A stretch of 64,000 bases of DNA from Sorex araneus (GCF_027595985.1 NC_073304.1:48959137-49023136); one strand, 5' to 3'; positions 21,996 to 45,625 are shown, counted from the first letter of the stretch. Notes: generated from the letters alone by a model not told the origin. Made by a program: numbers and translations.

Positions 21996-22249
21996 ACTAT
22001 CACTATTTCACTATCATCCCGTTGTTCATCGATTTACTCAAGAGGGCACCAGTAACATCTCCATTTGTCCCAGCCCTAAGATTTTAGCAGCCTTGCCTTA
22101 GTTGTCTTCCCAACGATTGGAGGCTCTTTCAGGGTTAGGGGAATGAGACCTGTTATTGTTACTGTTTTTGGCATATCGAATATGCCACGGGGAGTTTGTC
22201 AGGCTCTGCTGTGTGGGTGGAATACTCTCAGTAGCTTGCCAGGCTCTCC

Positions 22250-22253
<4 letters not shown>
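21996..22253 (-). mobile_element. Type C element, 3' part
   Basis: Left end is a reversed 'gatagtgaaatagtgat' tail, then 'gctctttcagggttagggga' (the extra block also seen near 20180), then the body 'tactgtttttggcatatc'. It stops where the shared body begins and runs into an (AT)n array. No tRNA head is present. Confidence 0.75.

Positions 22254-22298
<45 letters not shown>
22253..22298. repeat. (AT)n microsatellite
   Basis: Uninterrupted AT dinucleotides, about 45 bp, directly at the edge of the type C element. Confidence 0.97.
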
Positions 22299-22300
<2 letters not shown>

Positions 22301-22553
22301 CCCTCTATGATTTTATGGAAAATGGGTAGGGAGTGTCTTATGATGTGTCTGCGGCCATGAGGTCCAGGAATATGTTCACTCATGCGTGTTTAATCCAAAC
22401 TTCTAAGAGTTTGGATTTCTAAGAGTTTAATCTGAATGAAGTGTATATAAGGATTCAATTATAAAGATAGTCACATGAGGGAACAATGACTGACTTGATC
22501 CTGGAAGAAAAAATTCTCCATATTCATTACAAAAGCTACAGTAATTGTCTTTT

Positions 22554-22736
22554 TTTAAATTTATTTATTTTTAATTAGTGAATCACCATGAGGGTACAGT
22601 TACAGATTTATACATTTTTGTGCTCATGTTTCCCCCATACAAAGTTTGAGAACCCATCCCTTCACCAGTGCCCATTCTCCACCACCGGTAAACCCAGAAT
22701 CCCTCCCACCCTCCCCAATCCCGTCTCCCTCAACCC
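22554..22736 (-). mobile_element. L1 3' end with perfect TSD
   Basis: A reversed L1 3' UTR: 'gtgaatcaccatgaggg', 'gttacagatttatac' and 'cccttcaccagtgcccattc', 5'-truncated to about 180 bp. The 18-bp TSD 'ctacagtaattgtctttt' is perfect at 22536-22553 and 22737-22754. Confidence 0.93.
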
Positions 22737-23306
22737 CTACAGTAATTGTCTTTTAACTGATCTAGCTTTAGATCTCCATATTTCACAAAGCAGCTCAAAT
22801 ATTAATTATTGATATTGCTATTAAGATAAAAGTTTTGGAATTTGAATTGGTATTATTTGCATGAGACTGTGATGTCTGTGTTTATGAGGTGAGAAAAAAT
22901 GAACCCAGTAAAAAGCAGGCTGAAATTCTTCCCTGTGTTCTTAGTTAATGTAATCTCAAACCAAAATCTCATCGAAGTTGTCACTGGAAAAATGAATGAT
23001 AGAATAATTAAGAAAATGGTCTTGATTGCCAAAAATGATATTCAGTTCTATTAACTAATCATATATGAAATGATCAGGCCCTGGCATGCAAGTCTACATA
23101 TGCTAAAATTTCAGAGACAATTATGGCACCTCTGAACATCATTTTTTAGAGGTTGAGTAGTACTATGAATTTAACATCAGTGAAATACAGTCTTTGTACA
23201 ATACTACTGTGTTGTTAGGGGTTCACAATAGAAGGCTTAGAAATTCAGGTGCCTCTGAGAAACAAACCATAAAGAAGAAATTTATTATTTTTATGCATAT
23301 AAAACT

Positions 23307-23558
23307 GGGCTGGAGCGATAGCACAGAGGGTAGGGCATTTGCCTTCCACGAGGCCAACCTCATTTCAATTCCTCCACCCCTCTCGGAGAGCCCAGTAAGC
23401 TACCAAGAGTATCTCGCCCGCACAGTTGAGCCTGGCAAGCTACCTGTGGCATATTCGATATACCAAAAACAGTAACAATAAGTCTCACAATGAAGACATT
23501 ACTGGTGCCCGCTCGAGCAAATGGATGAACAATGGGATGACAGTGACAGTGACAGTGT
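23307..23558 (+). mobile_element. SINE, type B, full length
   Basis: Head 'gggctggagcgatagcaca', body 'cggagagcccagtaagctac' and 'aaaaacagtaacaataag', then 'gcccgctcgagcaaatgg' and a (gacagt)n end with no A tail. Imperfect copies of 'tataaaact' flank it. Confidence 0.93.
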
Positions 23559-23763
23559 ATATAAACTATCATTTCCCTTTCTTTTCCTCTGATTTCTAAG
23601 ACATCCCTTTCATTTTCAATGACTAATAGTTTGTTTTTACCATATTCCATGTCCGACATGTTCCCTTCGCATTCCTTAGTTACCCCAATTCTGCCACTTC
23701 CACCGACCAACTGCTGACTAATATAGTCACACCTGGAAATTTATTGTTTAAAGCTCTTGAAGG

Positions 23764-24060
23764 GCTGGAGTGATAGCACAGCGGTAGGGAGTTTGCTTTG
23801 CACACTGCCGACCCGGGGTTCAATTCCTCCATCCCTCTCGCAGAGCCCGGCAAGCTACGGAGAGTATCCCTCGCACAGCAGAGCCTGACAAGCTACCCAT
23901 GGGGTATTCGAAACATGAAAGCTTGTAACTATCTCACAGTGATTCAATAAAATTTAAAAAAATGTTTTAAAATTAAAAAAAAAACTGTAACAAGTCTCAC
24001 AATGGAGATGTTACTGGTGCAAATCAATGAGCAACAGAATGACAGTGTAGTGATACAGTG
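23764..24060 (+). mobile_element. SINE, type B, interrupted by an L1 3' end
   Basis: Type B head and first half of the body (23764-23910), then about 75 bp of L1 3' terminus, then the rest of the type B body ('caagtctcacaatggagatg' at 23990) and its 'gtgatacagtg' end. The break falls in the 'aaaaac' stretch of the body. Confidence 0.85.
23912..23985 (+). mobile_element. Short L1 3' terminus inside a type B SINE
   Basis: 'catgaaagcttgtaact', 'atctcacagtgattcaat' and an A-rich tail match the last bases of the L1 3' ends at 3756 and 24655. It is a very short L1 insertion into the SINE. Confidence 0.75.
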
Positions 24061-24396
24061 AAAGCTCTTGAAATTTCTCTCTGACCACAATGTCCTGTAC
24101 ATATTCTCCCATTTCCTCATTTCACTGAATCTGTTCTTTGTCTGCATTGTTATTTCTAATTCTTTAGTCCTGATCAGCATGAGGTAAACGGCATCACCAG
24201 CCAAAGGCAAAGGATCTTGACATTTAATGTCCTGTTCAGACCTGTCTTGACTGAATGCATATTTGAGTTAAGTCTTAGAAGATACTAAGCTCTTTAAAGT
24301 AAAATTTAAGGATATATTAACATGGGCAATGCAAGACAAAGTCTGGTTTTCTTTTCTGGAAAATCTTAATTCCCATATTGTTTAGACTTCCTCCAC

Positions 24397-24587
24397 AGGT
24401 TTTCTCTGCTATCTGAAAATAGAATGCTCCTATTTTGGCATGGTTTGCTAGATTATTTGGAGGAGCTGGAGATGCCTAAAACACTTTTTCCATAAAATTA
24501 ATGACAATTACATTATCAGACCCTCAAGATAAGCTTCCAAATAATACAAATAGGAAGTCTATTTTCAGATAGCAGGAAAACCTGTAT
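24397..24587. repeat. Inverted repeat pair, possible old DNA-transposon remnant
   Basis: 'gctatctgaaaatag' near 24409 faces its reverse complement 'ctattttcagatagc' near 24559. The match extends to about 30 bp with one small gap, with about 130 bp between arms. This looks like the terminal inverted repeats of an old MITE. I cannot assign a family. Confidence 0.6.
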
Positions 24588-24632
24588 TAAAAATGTACGT
24601 ATAGCAGGAAAATCTGCATTAAAAATGTACGT
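24569..24632. repeat. 32-bp direct tandem duplication
   Basis: 'atagcaggaaaa' to 'aaaaatgtacgt' occurs at 24569-24600 and again at 24601-24632 with two or so differences. It overlaps the right arm of the inverted repeat. Confidence 0.92.
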
Positions 24633-24654
24633 AAGAGTCTAAATAAATCCCATA

Positions 24655-24834
24655 CAGACAGGCTGGGAGGGGGTGGTCCGTGGGAACATGGGTGGTGGAA
24701 AACGTACACTGGTAGTTGTACCTTTGCACACAAATGTACAAATGGGTGTTGAAACATTGCATGACTGAAACCCAACCATAAACAGCTTTGTAACTGTGTA
24801 TCTCACAGTGATTCCATTTAAAACAAAAAAAAAG
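24655..24834 (+). mobile_element. L1 3' end
   Basis: 'gggaacatgggtggtgg', 'gggtgttgaaacattgcatg', 'taaacagctttgtaactg' and 'tatctcacagtgattcc', then an A tail. This is the clearest copy of the L1 terminus in the window. Confidence 0.85.
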
Positions 24835-25054
24835 AAATGAAGCAGGAGGTTTATTTAGTATATGCCTTATGAGGCCCTGGGTTCAAATCACTGGTACTGC
24901 AAAATAAAATTAGGATATATTTAAGCTCACTCTCAGTTCATTTTCAACAACTCCTATAATTCAGAGTTGTGCGTTTTGATTAATATTTCAGTATATTGGA
25001 TTTTATACTCAAGTAGGTCTTTTCAGAAGGGCCCACAATACTAATATTCCCCCA

Positions 25055-25830
25055 AGTTCATGTTTCATTGACTTTGTTTTGTCCTCGAATCTAGAGTTTC
25101 TATTACCCTCCCCCATCCCCTCCCACGCCTCTCTCCCTCTCTCTCCCTCCCCTACTCCTCTTGTGCATTATGGTTTGCAACACAGGTACTGAGAGGTTAT
25201 CACATTTGTTCCTTTACCTGCTTTCAGCTGGCAGTTCTTATCCAGAGTGATCATTTCCAACTATCTTTGTCAGAGTGGTCCCTTCTCTATCCCAACTATC
25301 TTCTCCTTCCAATAGTTGAGGCAAGTTTCTAACCATGAACCAATCCTCCTGCCCCTTATTTTTACTGTTCTTGTGTATTAGTCTTATACTATTTTTTTAA
25401 TATCCCACATATGAGTCCAATCATTCTCTTTCTTTTCTTCTTCTGATTCATTTCACTCAGCACGATACTCTCATGTTCCATTCCTTCCAACTTATTTCAC
25501 TCAGCATGATACTCCCCATGTCCATTTTTAAGCGAATTTCATGACTTCATTTTTCCTAACAGCTGCGTAATAATTTATTATGTACTATAGTTCCTTTGTC
25601 CAGTCATCTGTTCTAGAGCACTCAGGTTGTTTCTATAGATCCTGTTTACTGTGAATAGTGCTACAATGAATATAGAAGTGCAGATATTGTTTCTGCTGTG
25701 TTTTTGTGCTCCTAGGGTATATTTCCAGTAGTATTGCTTGGTCATATGGAAGTTCAAGTTCTAGTTTTTTGAGGAATGCTCATGTTGTTTTTCAAAAAGC
25801 TGGACCAGTAGGCATTTGATAATAAAAATT
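25055..25830 (-). mobile_element. L1 fragment (end of ORF2 and 3' UTR)
   Basis: Antisense L1 hallmarks: 'tcatttcactcagca', 'ttcctttgtccagtcatctg', 'gtgaatagtgctacaatgaa', 'tatttccagtagtattgct' and 'tttttgaggaatgctcatg'. Interrupted in all frames. Confidence 0.8.
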
Positions 25831-27205
25831 TGACACTTGTCTGGTTCTCATTTCTTTATAATTGATCTTTGCTTCTACTGGAAGTTTTTAGGCTCTTTCC
25901 TTTATCCTTGATATTCTGAAATTCCACACTGTCAAATTGAAGTATGAATATTTTCATTAATTTTGAGGAACACTTGGTATATCTTTTAGTTGGGAAATTT
26001 GTATCCTTTATATTTTAAAGAATATCTTGTGTTAGTATTTTATGATGACCTCTCCAATTTCTCTATTTTTTAAATTGAATATTTAGAATATATAAGCCTA
26101 TCTTGATTTTTAAATCTTTCCTATTCTATTTCATGTTCAGTTTTCTGGTAGATGTGCTCAACTTTACCTTTTATATTTTCTTTTGAGTATTTTGTTTAGC
26201 AATCCCCTTAATTTTCAAAAGTTCCTTTTTTGCTTTCTAGTTGATCATTTTCACAGCAATTAGTAGATTTATGAATGTATTGTCTTCTCTCAAGTCTAAG
26301 TTGATGGTAAATTTATGGTATTTAACCATTACTTAAAGTAATTATGAATTCTTAATTTTAAGGATCTAATTTTCTATTTTGAATTCACAATTTCATCCGT
26401 CCAAATTGCTGCAGAGTTTTCCAAATAATTTAGTAATCTTTGGTTGCATTTATACTTAATAATTACATATTAAAAAATGTAAAACCCATTAGGGCATCTA
26501 TGTGAGAGATCAGGTTCTGTGTTGTGGCAAATTAGTTGGTTGTTTTCTTTCAGGATCTGTATGTTAGGATATCAAGTCCTGTGTTGTAAAAAACATTCAA
26601 ATTCTCTAAAAAAGAATTCCAAGATAGAGTCATGGATGCTGATTAATGGTAGTGTGCTTGTCTCACTTATGTATTATGCTCTGATTTTAATGTCTGGCAT
26701 AACAATAAGTAACATCAAACCCTAAGATTCCTGAGATTAGATGTGTAGCAACCTATAGTGCTATGAGGGAAATTATGAAGGTTTGACTTCCAATTGGTGC
26801 CTAATTTCAACTTTACTTTTATTTTCTAAAATCTTTAATCAAACTGTGAACCCTAAATCTTTCATATGTTTTTTGGCATTTGTGTATTCACAAGTGTTTT
26901 AGGTCTTGTGTTCCTCTGTTCTATTCTTGACACCTCCTTCCCATTTCATTCCTAGTTGGAATTCACTAATACTGTCTCTTCTCTAGTTTTATCATATATT
27001 CACATAATAATTATGATTATATTCCCTTTTAATTCTTTCTCTATAAATGGCACAATGTCCTTGGAGGATAGAGGTGTAAATTTATGTTATCAGTCTCCAG
27101 ATGGAATGGAACATTTTCTCTCCCTCCTCCCTTACCCATTAATCCTTTACATTCTGGCTCCAAGAACAAAAAAGACTACTAAGATCTGTTTAAAACAAAA
27201 ATTCA

Positions 27206-27382
27206 GGGGGCTGGAGGAATAGCACAGCGGGTAGGGCATTTGCCTTGCACGCGGCCGACCCAGGTTCGATTCCCAGCATCCCATATGGTCCCCTGAGCAC
27301 CGCCAGGGGTGATTCCTGAGTGTAGAGCCAGGAGTAACCCCTGTGCATCGCCGGGTGTGACCCAAAAAGTAAAAAAAAAAAA
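27206..27382 (+). mobile_element. SINE, type A, full length with TSD
   Basis: Head 'ggggctggaggaatagcac', B box 'ggttcgattcc', end 'gtgtgacccaaaaagt' and A tail. The 17-bp TSD 'tttaaaacaaaaattca' is perfect at 27189-27205 and 27383-27399, so the insertion is young. Confidence 0.96.
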
Positions 27383-27644
27383 TTTAAAACAAAAATTCAA
27401 ATAAATACATTCTCATTCCCTTGTGCCTCATAAAGCATTACCTTGCACCTTAGCTTACTGCTCCAGAAAAAAAAAGATCAGTTCAAGAAAAACAACTCAC
27501 AAAATTAAAAGACATGGTACAGAGGAAGTTCCCTTAAGATATAAAATGAAGATAAGGTGGTTTTGGCAGGAAGAAGAAAGAAAGTCTTCTAGTAGAGAAA
27601 AGGTCCACTCCAGAGGAGGTGGAAGTGTTAAAAGCTTAGGGAAG

Positions 27645-27812
27645 GGACCAGAGCAAAAGTACAGTGTGTAAAGCACTTGCCTTGCACATGCCAGACCTAC
27701 ATTCAATCTCCAGTACCCTAAATGGTTCCCTGAGGCCCTCCAGGAGTGAACTCGGAGTGCAGACCCAGGAGTAAGTCCTGAGCACGGTCAGATGTGACAG
27801 AGGGGGAAAAAG
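27645..27812 (+). mobile_element. SINE, type A, diverged
   Basis: 'gggaccagagcaaaagtaca', 'cacttgccttgcacatgcc', 'caggagtgaactcggagtg' and 'ggtcagatgtgacag' follow the plus-strand order. Confidence 0.8.
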
Positions 27813-27938
27813 AAATCCTAATGAAATCCTAACAGTTATTGAAGGCAGGAATATTTTGTCTTAGTTTCCATGGGGCACTTGGAGATTACCTTTGCAGTGG
27901 TCTTTGCAAGAATTCTCACAGCAGGAGTGGTCACGGCA

Positions 27939-27939
27939 A

Positions 27940-27974
<35 letters not shown>

Positions 27975-27976
27975 AC
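27939..27976. repeat. (AAAT)n microsatellite
   Basis: About nine AAAT units, possibly the relic tail of a lost SINE. Confidence 0.95.
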
Positions 27977-28229
27977 ACGACTTATTTAGTTAAGTAGTGG
28001 CACAACTTATTTAGGCAAATGGGAAAAAGTTGGTATTTCTGAGTAACCTTTAGGCCCCTGTGTGGGATACAAGGGATGCAGATATTTTCACATTAGACTT
28101 CCATTAATGTGAACTAAGTAAGTCTTTACTGAGTTTCCCACCTCTATGTGGTCCAGATTCTAACCTGGGCCTTTGAAATGCAATGTATGTACTTAGTCTT
28201 TGAGCAATCTCTCTGAACCCAACAGTTTT

Positions 28230-28395
28230 TTTTTCTTTTTTGCACACACGGCAATGCACAGGGGTCATTCCTGGCTCATGCACTCAGGAATTACCCCTGG
28301 CGGTGCTCAAGGGACCATATGGGATGCTGGGATTCGAACCCGGGTTGGCCAAGTGCAAGGCAAACGCCCTACCCGCTGTGCTATCACTCCAGCCC
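28230..28395 (-). mobile_element. SINE, type A, full length with TSD
   Basis: Reads minus strand from 'ctatcactccagcccc' to a poly(T). The 17-bp TSD 'ctgaacccaacagtttt' is perfect at 28213-28229 and 28396-28412. Confidence 0.96.
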
Positions 28396-28770
28396 CTGAA
28401 CCCAACAGTTTTAAGTTTGTTTGTTTGGAGTCTTTCAAGCAATACTAGGAAAGCTTAGGGTTGCCACCTGCAATGCAAGTTTTGGCCAATCAGACTCACA
28501 AGTGAGTCAACATAAGGGCCTGAAGATGCAGTGTTGCTCAGCTTCTGTGGTGCTAGGGATAATTCACGTCCCCCAGTGGTGCCTGGGGGCTTTCAGGACC
28601 AACACTATACAATTGGGAGATCATATGGCGCTAGCATCAACTATGGGATGGAGGCAGTTGTGTGATGACAGTACTCTGTTGATCCAAGTGTTGCTTACAA
28701 AAATATTCAGATTTTGAAAAGTCATTGATATATATTGATATGTATCATTACTTCAATGAAAAATCAACTT

Positions 28771-28925
28771 TGGGGCCAGAAAAATAGTACAGGAAATAAA
28801 ACATTTGCCTTGCAAGTGGCCAACCCCAGTTTAATCCCCAGCACCATATATGGTCTCACTAACACAGCCAGGGGTAAACCTTGAGCACTTCTGGCTGTTA
28901 CCCTGTGGCCTCCACCCCCCGCCAA
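28771..28925 (+). mobile_element. SINE, type A, diverged
   Basis: 'tggggccagaaaaatagtac', 'catttgccttgcaagtggcc' and 'taatccccagcacca' place it on the plus strand. Confidence 0.82.
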
Positions 28926-29744
28926 TAATATCAAATATCAAATAAACTTAAAAAATGAACAAGAAAATTCAGCTTTAAGCATTTATAGGTATAAGAGTGA
29001 CATTTAGAGCCCCTCCCCCAACCGGCTCTCATTTTGATTCTTTTTGAAGAGCATTGTGATATAAATTTCTTTATATTATAGACAGACATCAGTTTTTCCA
29101 ATTGCTGATAAGATTCCCCGACCACTCATTTTCTCCATGAAAATTCGATTTCAAAGCTATTTAATAGGAAATATTCACTATTACATAACAAGGCAAATTA
29201 TCTCTATTATGTAACACAGTGTTAGGTTTATCAAATTCAACACCTGAAAAGTTATAGCTGCAAGCTCTGGATTTCTTAGTAAGAAATCCCAGAAGTCCAG
29301 GAATTTCTAGAAAACATTTAAAACTTCTAGATTTAAGACTATGTATTTAAAGTTTGACATATTTGCTGTGCCTTGCTATTACTGATGTTGCTTGCAGAAT
29401 GCTGTTTCTGGAATGCATCTCCTTGATAAAAAGGCAAATTATAGCTCTTAAAAAGAGCACCTAATTGAGGCTTTCTCTCTGCTGTAATTCAGAGAATTTA
29501 AATAGCACTGAAAAGAGGAGTACCTTGGAGGGACCATGGATGGTTTTCAAAACAACTGTTAAGAAGAATCTGGACTCACATTAGTGGAATTCTTAATGTG
29601 CTATAACAGAAAAAGGTCCAAAAGGAAGAGAAAACTAGTTCTGATTTTAATGTGCCAGGAATATAATCTGAGGCAAACATTATTCCCCAGTTTTGTTTTT
29701 ACGTGGGTATCATTAGCCTAGATTCCAGTCTCAGAATTTTATTT

Positions 29745-29897
29745 CCTGTTTTGGAATCATACCCAGCTGTGCTTAGAGTTTATTCCTGGAGGCTCTGGAA
29801 GGCTTGCTCAGGGGACCTATGGGGTACTAGGGATAGAACCCAGGTCATCGGTGTGCAAGGCAAATGCCTCATCTGCTGTCCTATCTCTCCTGCCTCA
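29745..29897 (-). mobile_element. SINE, type A, diverged
   Basis: 'aatcatacccagctgtgctt', 'gggacctatggggtac', 'agaacccaggtcatcgg' and 'cctatctctcctgcc' are minus-strand motifs. Confidence 0.8.
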
Positions 29898-30399
29898 AAG
29901 TCTCAAAATTTTTTCCTCCACAAAAAGTAAAAGGTGTTCTATCATGTATTTTCATTTCTGGGAAAACCCAGGAGCAAAGAGTTGGCTTTATTAACAAGAC
30001 CCTGACATCCTTTTGTTCACCTTCTGGGTATACACTGAGCAGAAACTCTTCTTCAGAGTCCCCTTCCCTCTGTCCTCTCCTGCCTTCGCACCCTAACAAA
30101 ACCTATCTAAGTTCTCTTCATTCTTCTCCATCCAACACTGGAGTTCTGTTCCTTAAGTCAGAATGGCAGGGAGGAGTGTATGGTTTTCCACTGCTTCTCT
30201 CAGCAGGCAAACTACTTTTCATGATTTTTGCCCCACTCTTTTCTGTTAAGACTTACATAGACACATATCTACATAAATCCATGAGAAACATCCTTGATTT
30301 CTTGCTTTCACATTCCATCTTCAAAATCTGTTGGGGCTGTAAGTATGCCTAAAATCTGCCCATTTCTTATCTCCACTGCTGTTATCCAATTTCAAACCA

Positions 30400-30890
30400 G
30401 CCATTGCTTCCTACCACTGTCCCTTCAGTCTAATCTCCACAGCTAAAGTTGATCCTATCAAAACATATCATCTTACTCCTCTGTTCAAAGTGAAATTCTT
30501 TACAATGACTTTCAAGGCCTTGGATTCCGCAGGGACCGTTATTCGCTCTGCACTCCATCCCCACCATTCCCCTCTGCTCCCGGTGCATGGACAATTTTTA
30601 ATCTTTCCATCTGCCTAGAACTGGGATACTTGCTGGGTCTTCGCATTCATTGCCGTTTCTGCCTGGAAAACACTTCCTTTAGAGAGTTTCCCTGTCACTT
30701 TCCTCACTTCACTATTCACCCCCATTATCTCCTTACTAGCCTTTTCCTGTCCTGCTAATATGCTTTCGAAAACGCTCATGTTTTGTTTGCAGCACAGCAA
30801 TTAAGACTAGGTGGCAGTTTTACTACTTTCCTCCTATATCCCCTCTTCGCTGTGAATACAGGGATTCTTGTGTACTTTATTACTGTTATC
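30400..30890 (+). mobile_element. L2 LINE fragment, old
   Basis: Follows the 3' part of mammalian L2: 'cttactcctctgttcaaag', 'actttcaaggccttgga', 'ctgcctagaactggga' and 'tttctgcctggaaaacact'. Strongly diverged and interrupted. The 162-aa open frame just upstream (29864-30352) is not related to it and not credible. Confidence 0.55.
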
Positions 30891-31620
30891 TCAAACATGA
30901 AAAACATACCTGTGGGCTGCTGTATGAATGAGAGATGAGTGCCCAGGCAGTGGGGCAGCAAGCATAAATGGACACTAGAGAAAGCTTTTTGTTCTAACAA
31001 AATGTGACTATCTTCTTAATCTTGTCCTTGCCTTGTTGGACAGTATTAACTGTTCCACATCTCTCCTTAGGTGCACTGACCTCAGGAAGAGGAGTCTCCA
31101 GGACCTAAGCCTTAATCTGGTCACTTCGAGATAGATCATCGCATCTTCCAAATGTTACTTTGTACAGTCGGCAACTCTGCTAACTTTGATAAAACGAGGT
31201 CTGACTTAGATGCAAAATTCCAAGTTTGTGGACCTTTAGTGCTCAAAATCTTCAGCATTCTAACTTCGCAACACTTAGTTCCAAGAGGAACTAGGTGGTC
31301 ATTCAATATAAGGATGATGAACTAAGATGCCAACATCAAGTTTATTTCCGTTTTGCCATTTTCCTTCCTTTTATTATTTTTCTTCCTTCAGCAGGGAGGC
31401 GCACTCTGGGCATACAAGGGGGACGATGGATTTATATATCCAGTTCATAGTAGACGGATCCGTGGGGCCCAACAAAAAGAGCTATTTACAGTTTTTGCTC
31501 TCTCTCCGTATTCAGCGTGACTTGGAACCTCCAAGGCGCTGCCCCAGGAATAAATTCCGAGCGGGCTGTGCTCCCTGGAGGGCGAGGAGCCAAACAAGTA
31601 GAGTGTGGAGAGGGCGTCGG

Positions 31621-31646
31621 CGCGCCCTCAAGGTCCGGAGTGTGCG

Positions 31647-31703
<57 letters not shown>

Positions 31704-31787
31704 TGTGTGTGTGTGTGTGTCTGTGTCTATGTGTGTGTGTGTCTGTGTCGCGCCCTCAAGGTCCGGAGTGTGTGTGTGTGTGTGTGT

Positions 31788-31818
<31 letters not shown>

Positions 31819-31830
31819 GTGTATATGTGT
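31621..31830. repeat. TG microsatellite block with a duplicated GC-rich module
   Basis: Long TG arrays (31650-31748 and 31768-31830), broken by a few C bases. Each is introduced by 'cgcgccctcaaggtccggag' (31621 and 31749, period 128), so a module of array plus unique sequence was duplicated. Alternating TG of this length can adopt Z-DNA. It lies just upstream of the SAV1 CpG island. Confidence 0.95.
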
Positions 31831-32162
31831 GTGTGGTGGGGGGGCGGGTTGGAAATCTGCAGGATGAGTGGAAACCACAGAGAGAACGTGCCTCCCTCGC
31901 CCGGTCTGGCAAGCTTCAGTCCCTATCCCTCTCCAGACCATAGAGGCCGAGGCGTGAAGACTGAGGCGGCGCCCCCAGGCGGGGGGGGGGACACGGGAGG
32001 GGCCACCGGCCCGTTAGCTGCGCTCACCACGCCCGCGTCCAGCAGCGGCGCGAGCCGCGCCCAGGCGCTGGGGAGGGGAGAGCAGGGGGAGGGGCCGCGG
32101 CGCTCGCGTAGCGTCGAGTTTCCCAGAATTCCCAGCGGCCGCGGGGAAAGTTTACGGGACGT

Positions 32163-32189
32163 CGGCGGCGGCGGCGGCGGCGGCGGCGG
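32163..32189. repeat. SAV1: (CGG)9 trinucleotide run in the SAV1 promoter or 5' UTR
   Basis: Nine uninterrupted CGG triplets about 30 bp before the first upstream ATG. Confidence 0.95.
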
Positions 32190-32218
32190 TAGCGGTTACC
32201 AGGCGGCCGCCGCGGACC

Positions 32219-32335
32219 ATGGCCCGGGCTCGACGTCCCTGGCCTCGCCTCACGGACTCCACGGGCCAGCCGACGGAGCGCGCGGACTTCCGGTCAGGCC
32301 GTGACATCCGAGTGAGCGGCGGCCGGCGCGCTTAG
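32219..32335 (+). CDS. Upstream ORF 1 of SAV1 (38 codons)
   Basis: ATG in a strong context (gaccATGg), open for 38 codons starting 'MARARRPWPRLTDS', TAG at 32333-32335, ending 141 nt before the SAV1 ATG. It matters only if transcription starts upstream of 32219. The peptide is arginine-rich and I do not recognise it. A regulatory role is inferred. Confidence 0.35.
   Translation: MARARRPWPRLTDSTGQPTERADFRSGRDIRVSGGRRA
32286..32293 (-). promoter_or_regulatory. SAV1: ETS/GABP-type site
   Basis: 'acttccgg' is a perfect reverse match to the ETS-family core ccggaagt, common near start sites of CpG-island promoters. It lies inside upstream ORF 1. Confidence 0.45.
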
Positions 32336-32476
32336 CGCCCCGAACATGCGGCAGTCCCTGCGGGCGACCCCGGGCTGCGGAGAGGCGGCGGCGGGGACGG
32401 CGGGCGCGGGGCGCGGAGCCCGAGGGAGGCTGCTGCGGCACGGCCAGGGCGGGCACGGCGGACCGGGCGCCCCAGG

Positions 32477-45295
<12,819 letters not shown>

Positions 45296-45371
45296 GATAC
45301 TGTTTTAAAATTCAAGTTTTATAAGGGCTTTACTGTTTTTAGATAAAATACTGCAAACAAATACATTGGTT

Positions 45372-45377
45372 AATAAA
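45372..45377 (+). terminator. SAV1: Proximal SAV1 poly(A) signal AATAAA
   Basis: Canonical hexamer 77 nt after the stop codon. Use would give a very short 3' UTR. Confidence 0.4.
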
Positions 45378-45625
45378 GGCAGCTTACTTTTTTGGAATTG
45401 TAAAATTCTCCTTATATTTTATTGTTAAAAATATTTTTAACTGAGCAAATATGAGTTTATCATTCTACGAGCCAACATGACAAACACTTCCAGATACTGT
45501 AAATGGTTTTGACTAATCTGGATGGGGTAAAATGGAGAAAGAAATGACATTTTAACAAGATTGTAAGTAGGAAGTGATCATTATAAACTCTCAAAATAGT
45601 CCTTCCTTTCTTTATCAATCATAGA

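Larger units (their letters stand above)
18586..31880. other. NIN-SAV1 intergenic interval
   Basis: About 13 kb without a convincing gene. It contains most of the repeat types in the window: SINEs of types A, B and C, L1 and L2 pieces, microsatellites and AT palindromes. Sections 25831-27180, 28930-29740 and 30900-31600 show no recognisable element. They are AT-rich and have only short, composition-driven ORFs. Confidence 0.7.

Noticed and set aside
25831-27000. AT-rich stretch considered as an L1 continuation or a gene
   Set aside because: I could not match it to any L1 motif, and the open frames are short and scattered. Left unassigned.
29864-30352. 162-codon open frame in the NIN-SAV1 interval
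   Set aside because: It overlaps a SINE head at its start and is otherwise of low complexity. No homology, splice signal or promoter is apparent.
32119-32135. 'ttcccagaattccca' considered as a ZNF143 or STAT site
   Set aside because: It matches only part of either consensus and is near-palindromic by chance. Not strong enough to list as a site.
31327-32304. 325-codon open frame upstream of SAV1
   Set aside because: Most of it is translated TG microsatellite (valine and cysteine runs) and CpG-island sequence. There is no domain, and it ends before the SAV1 start.
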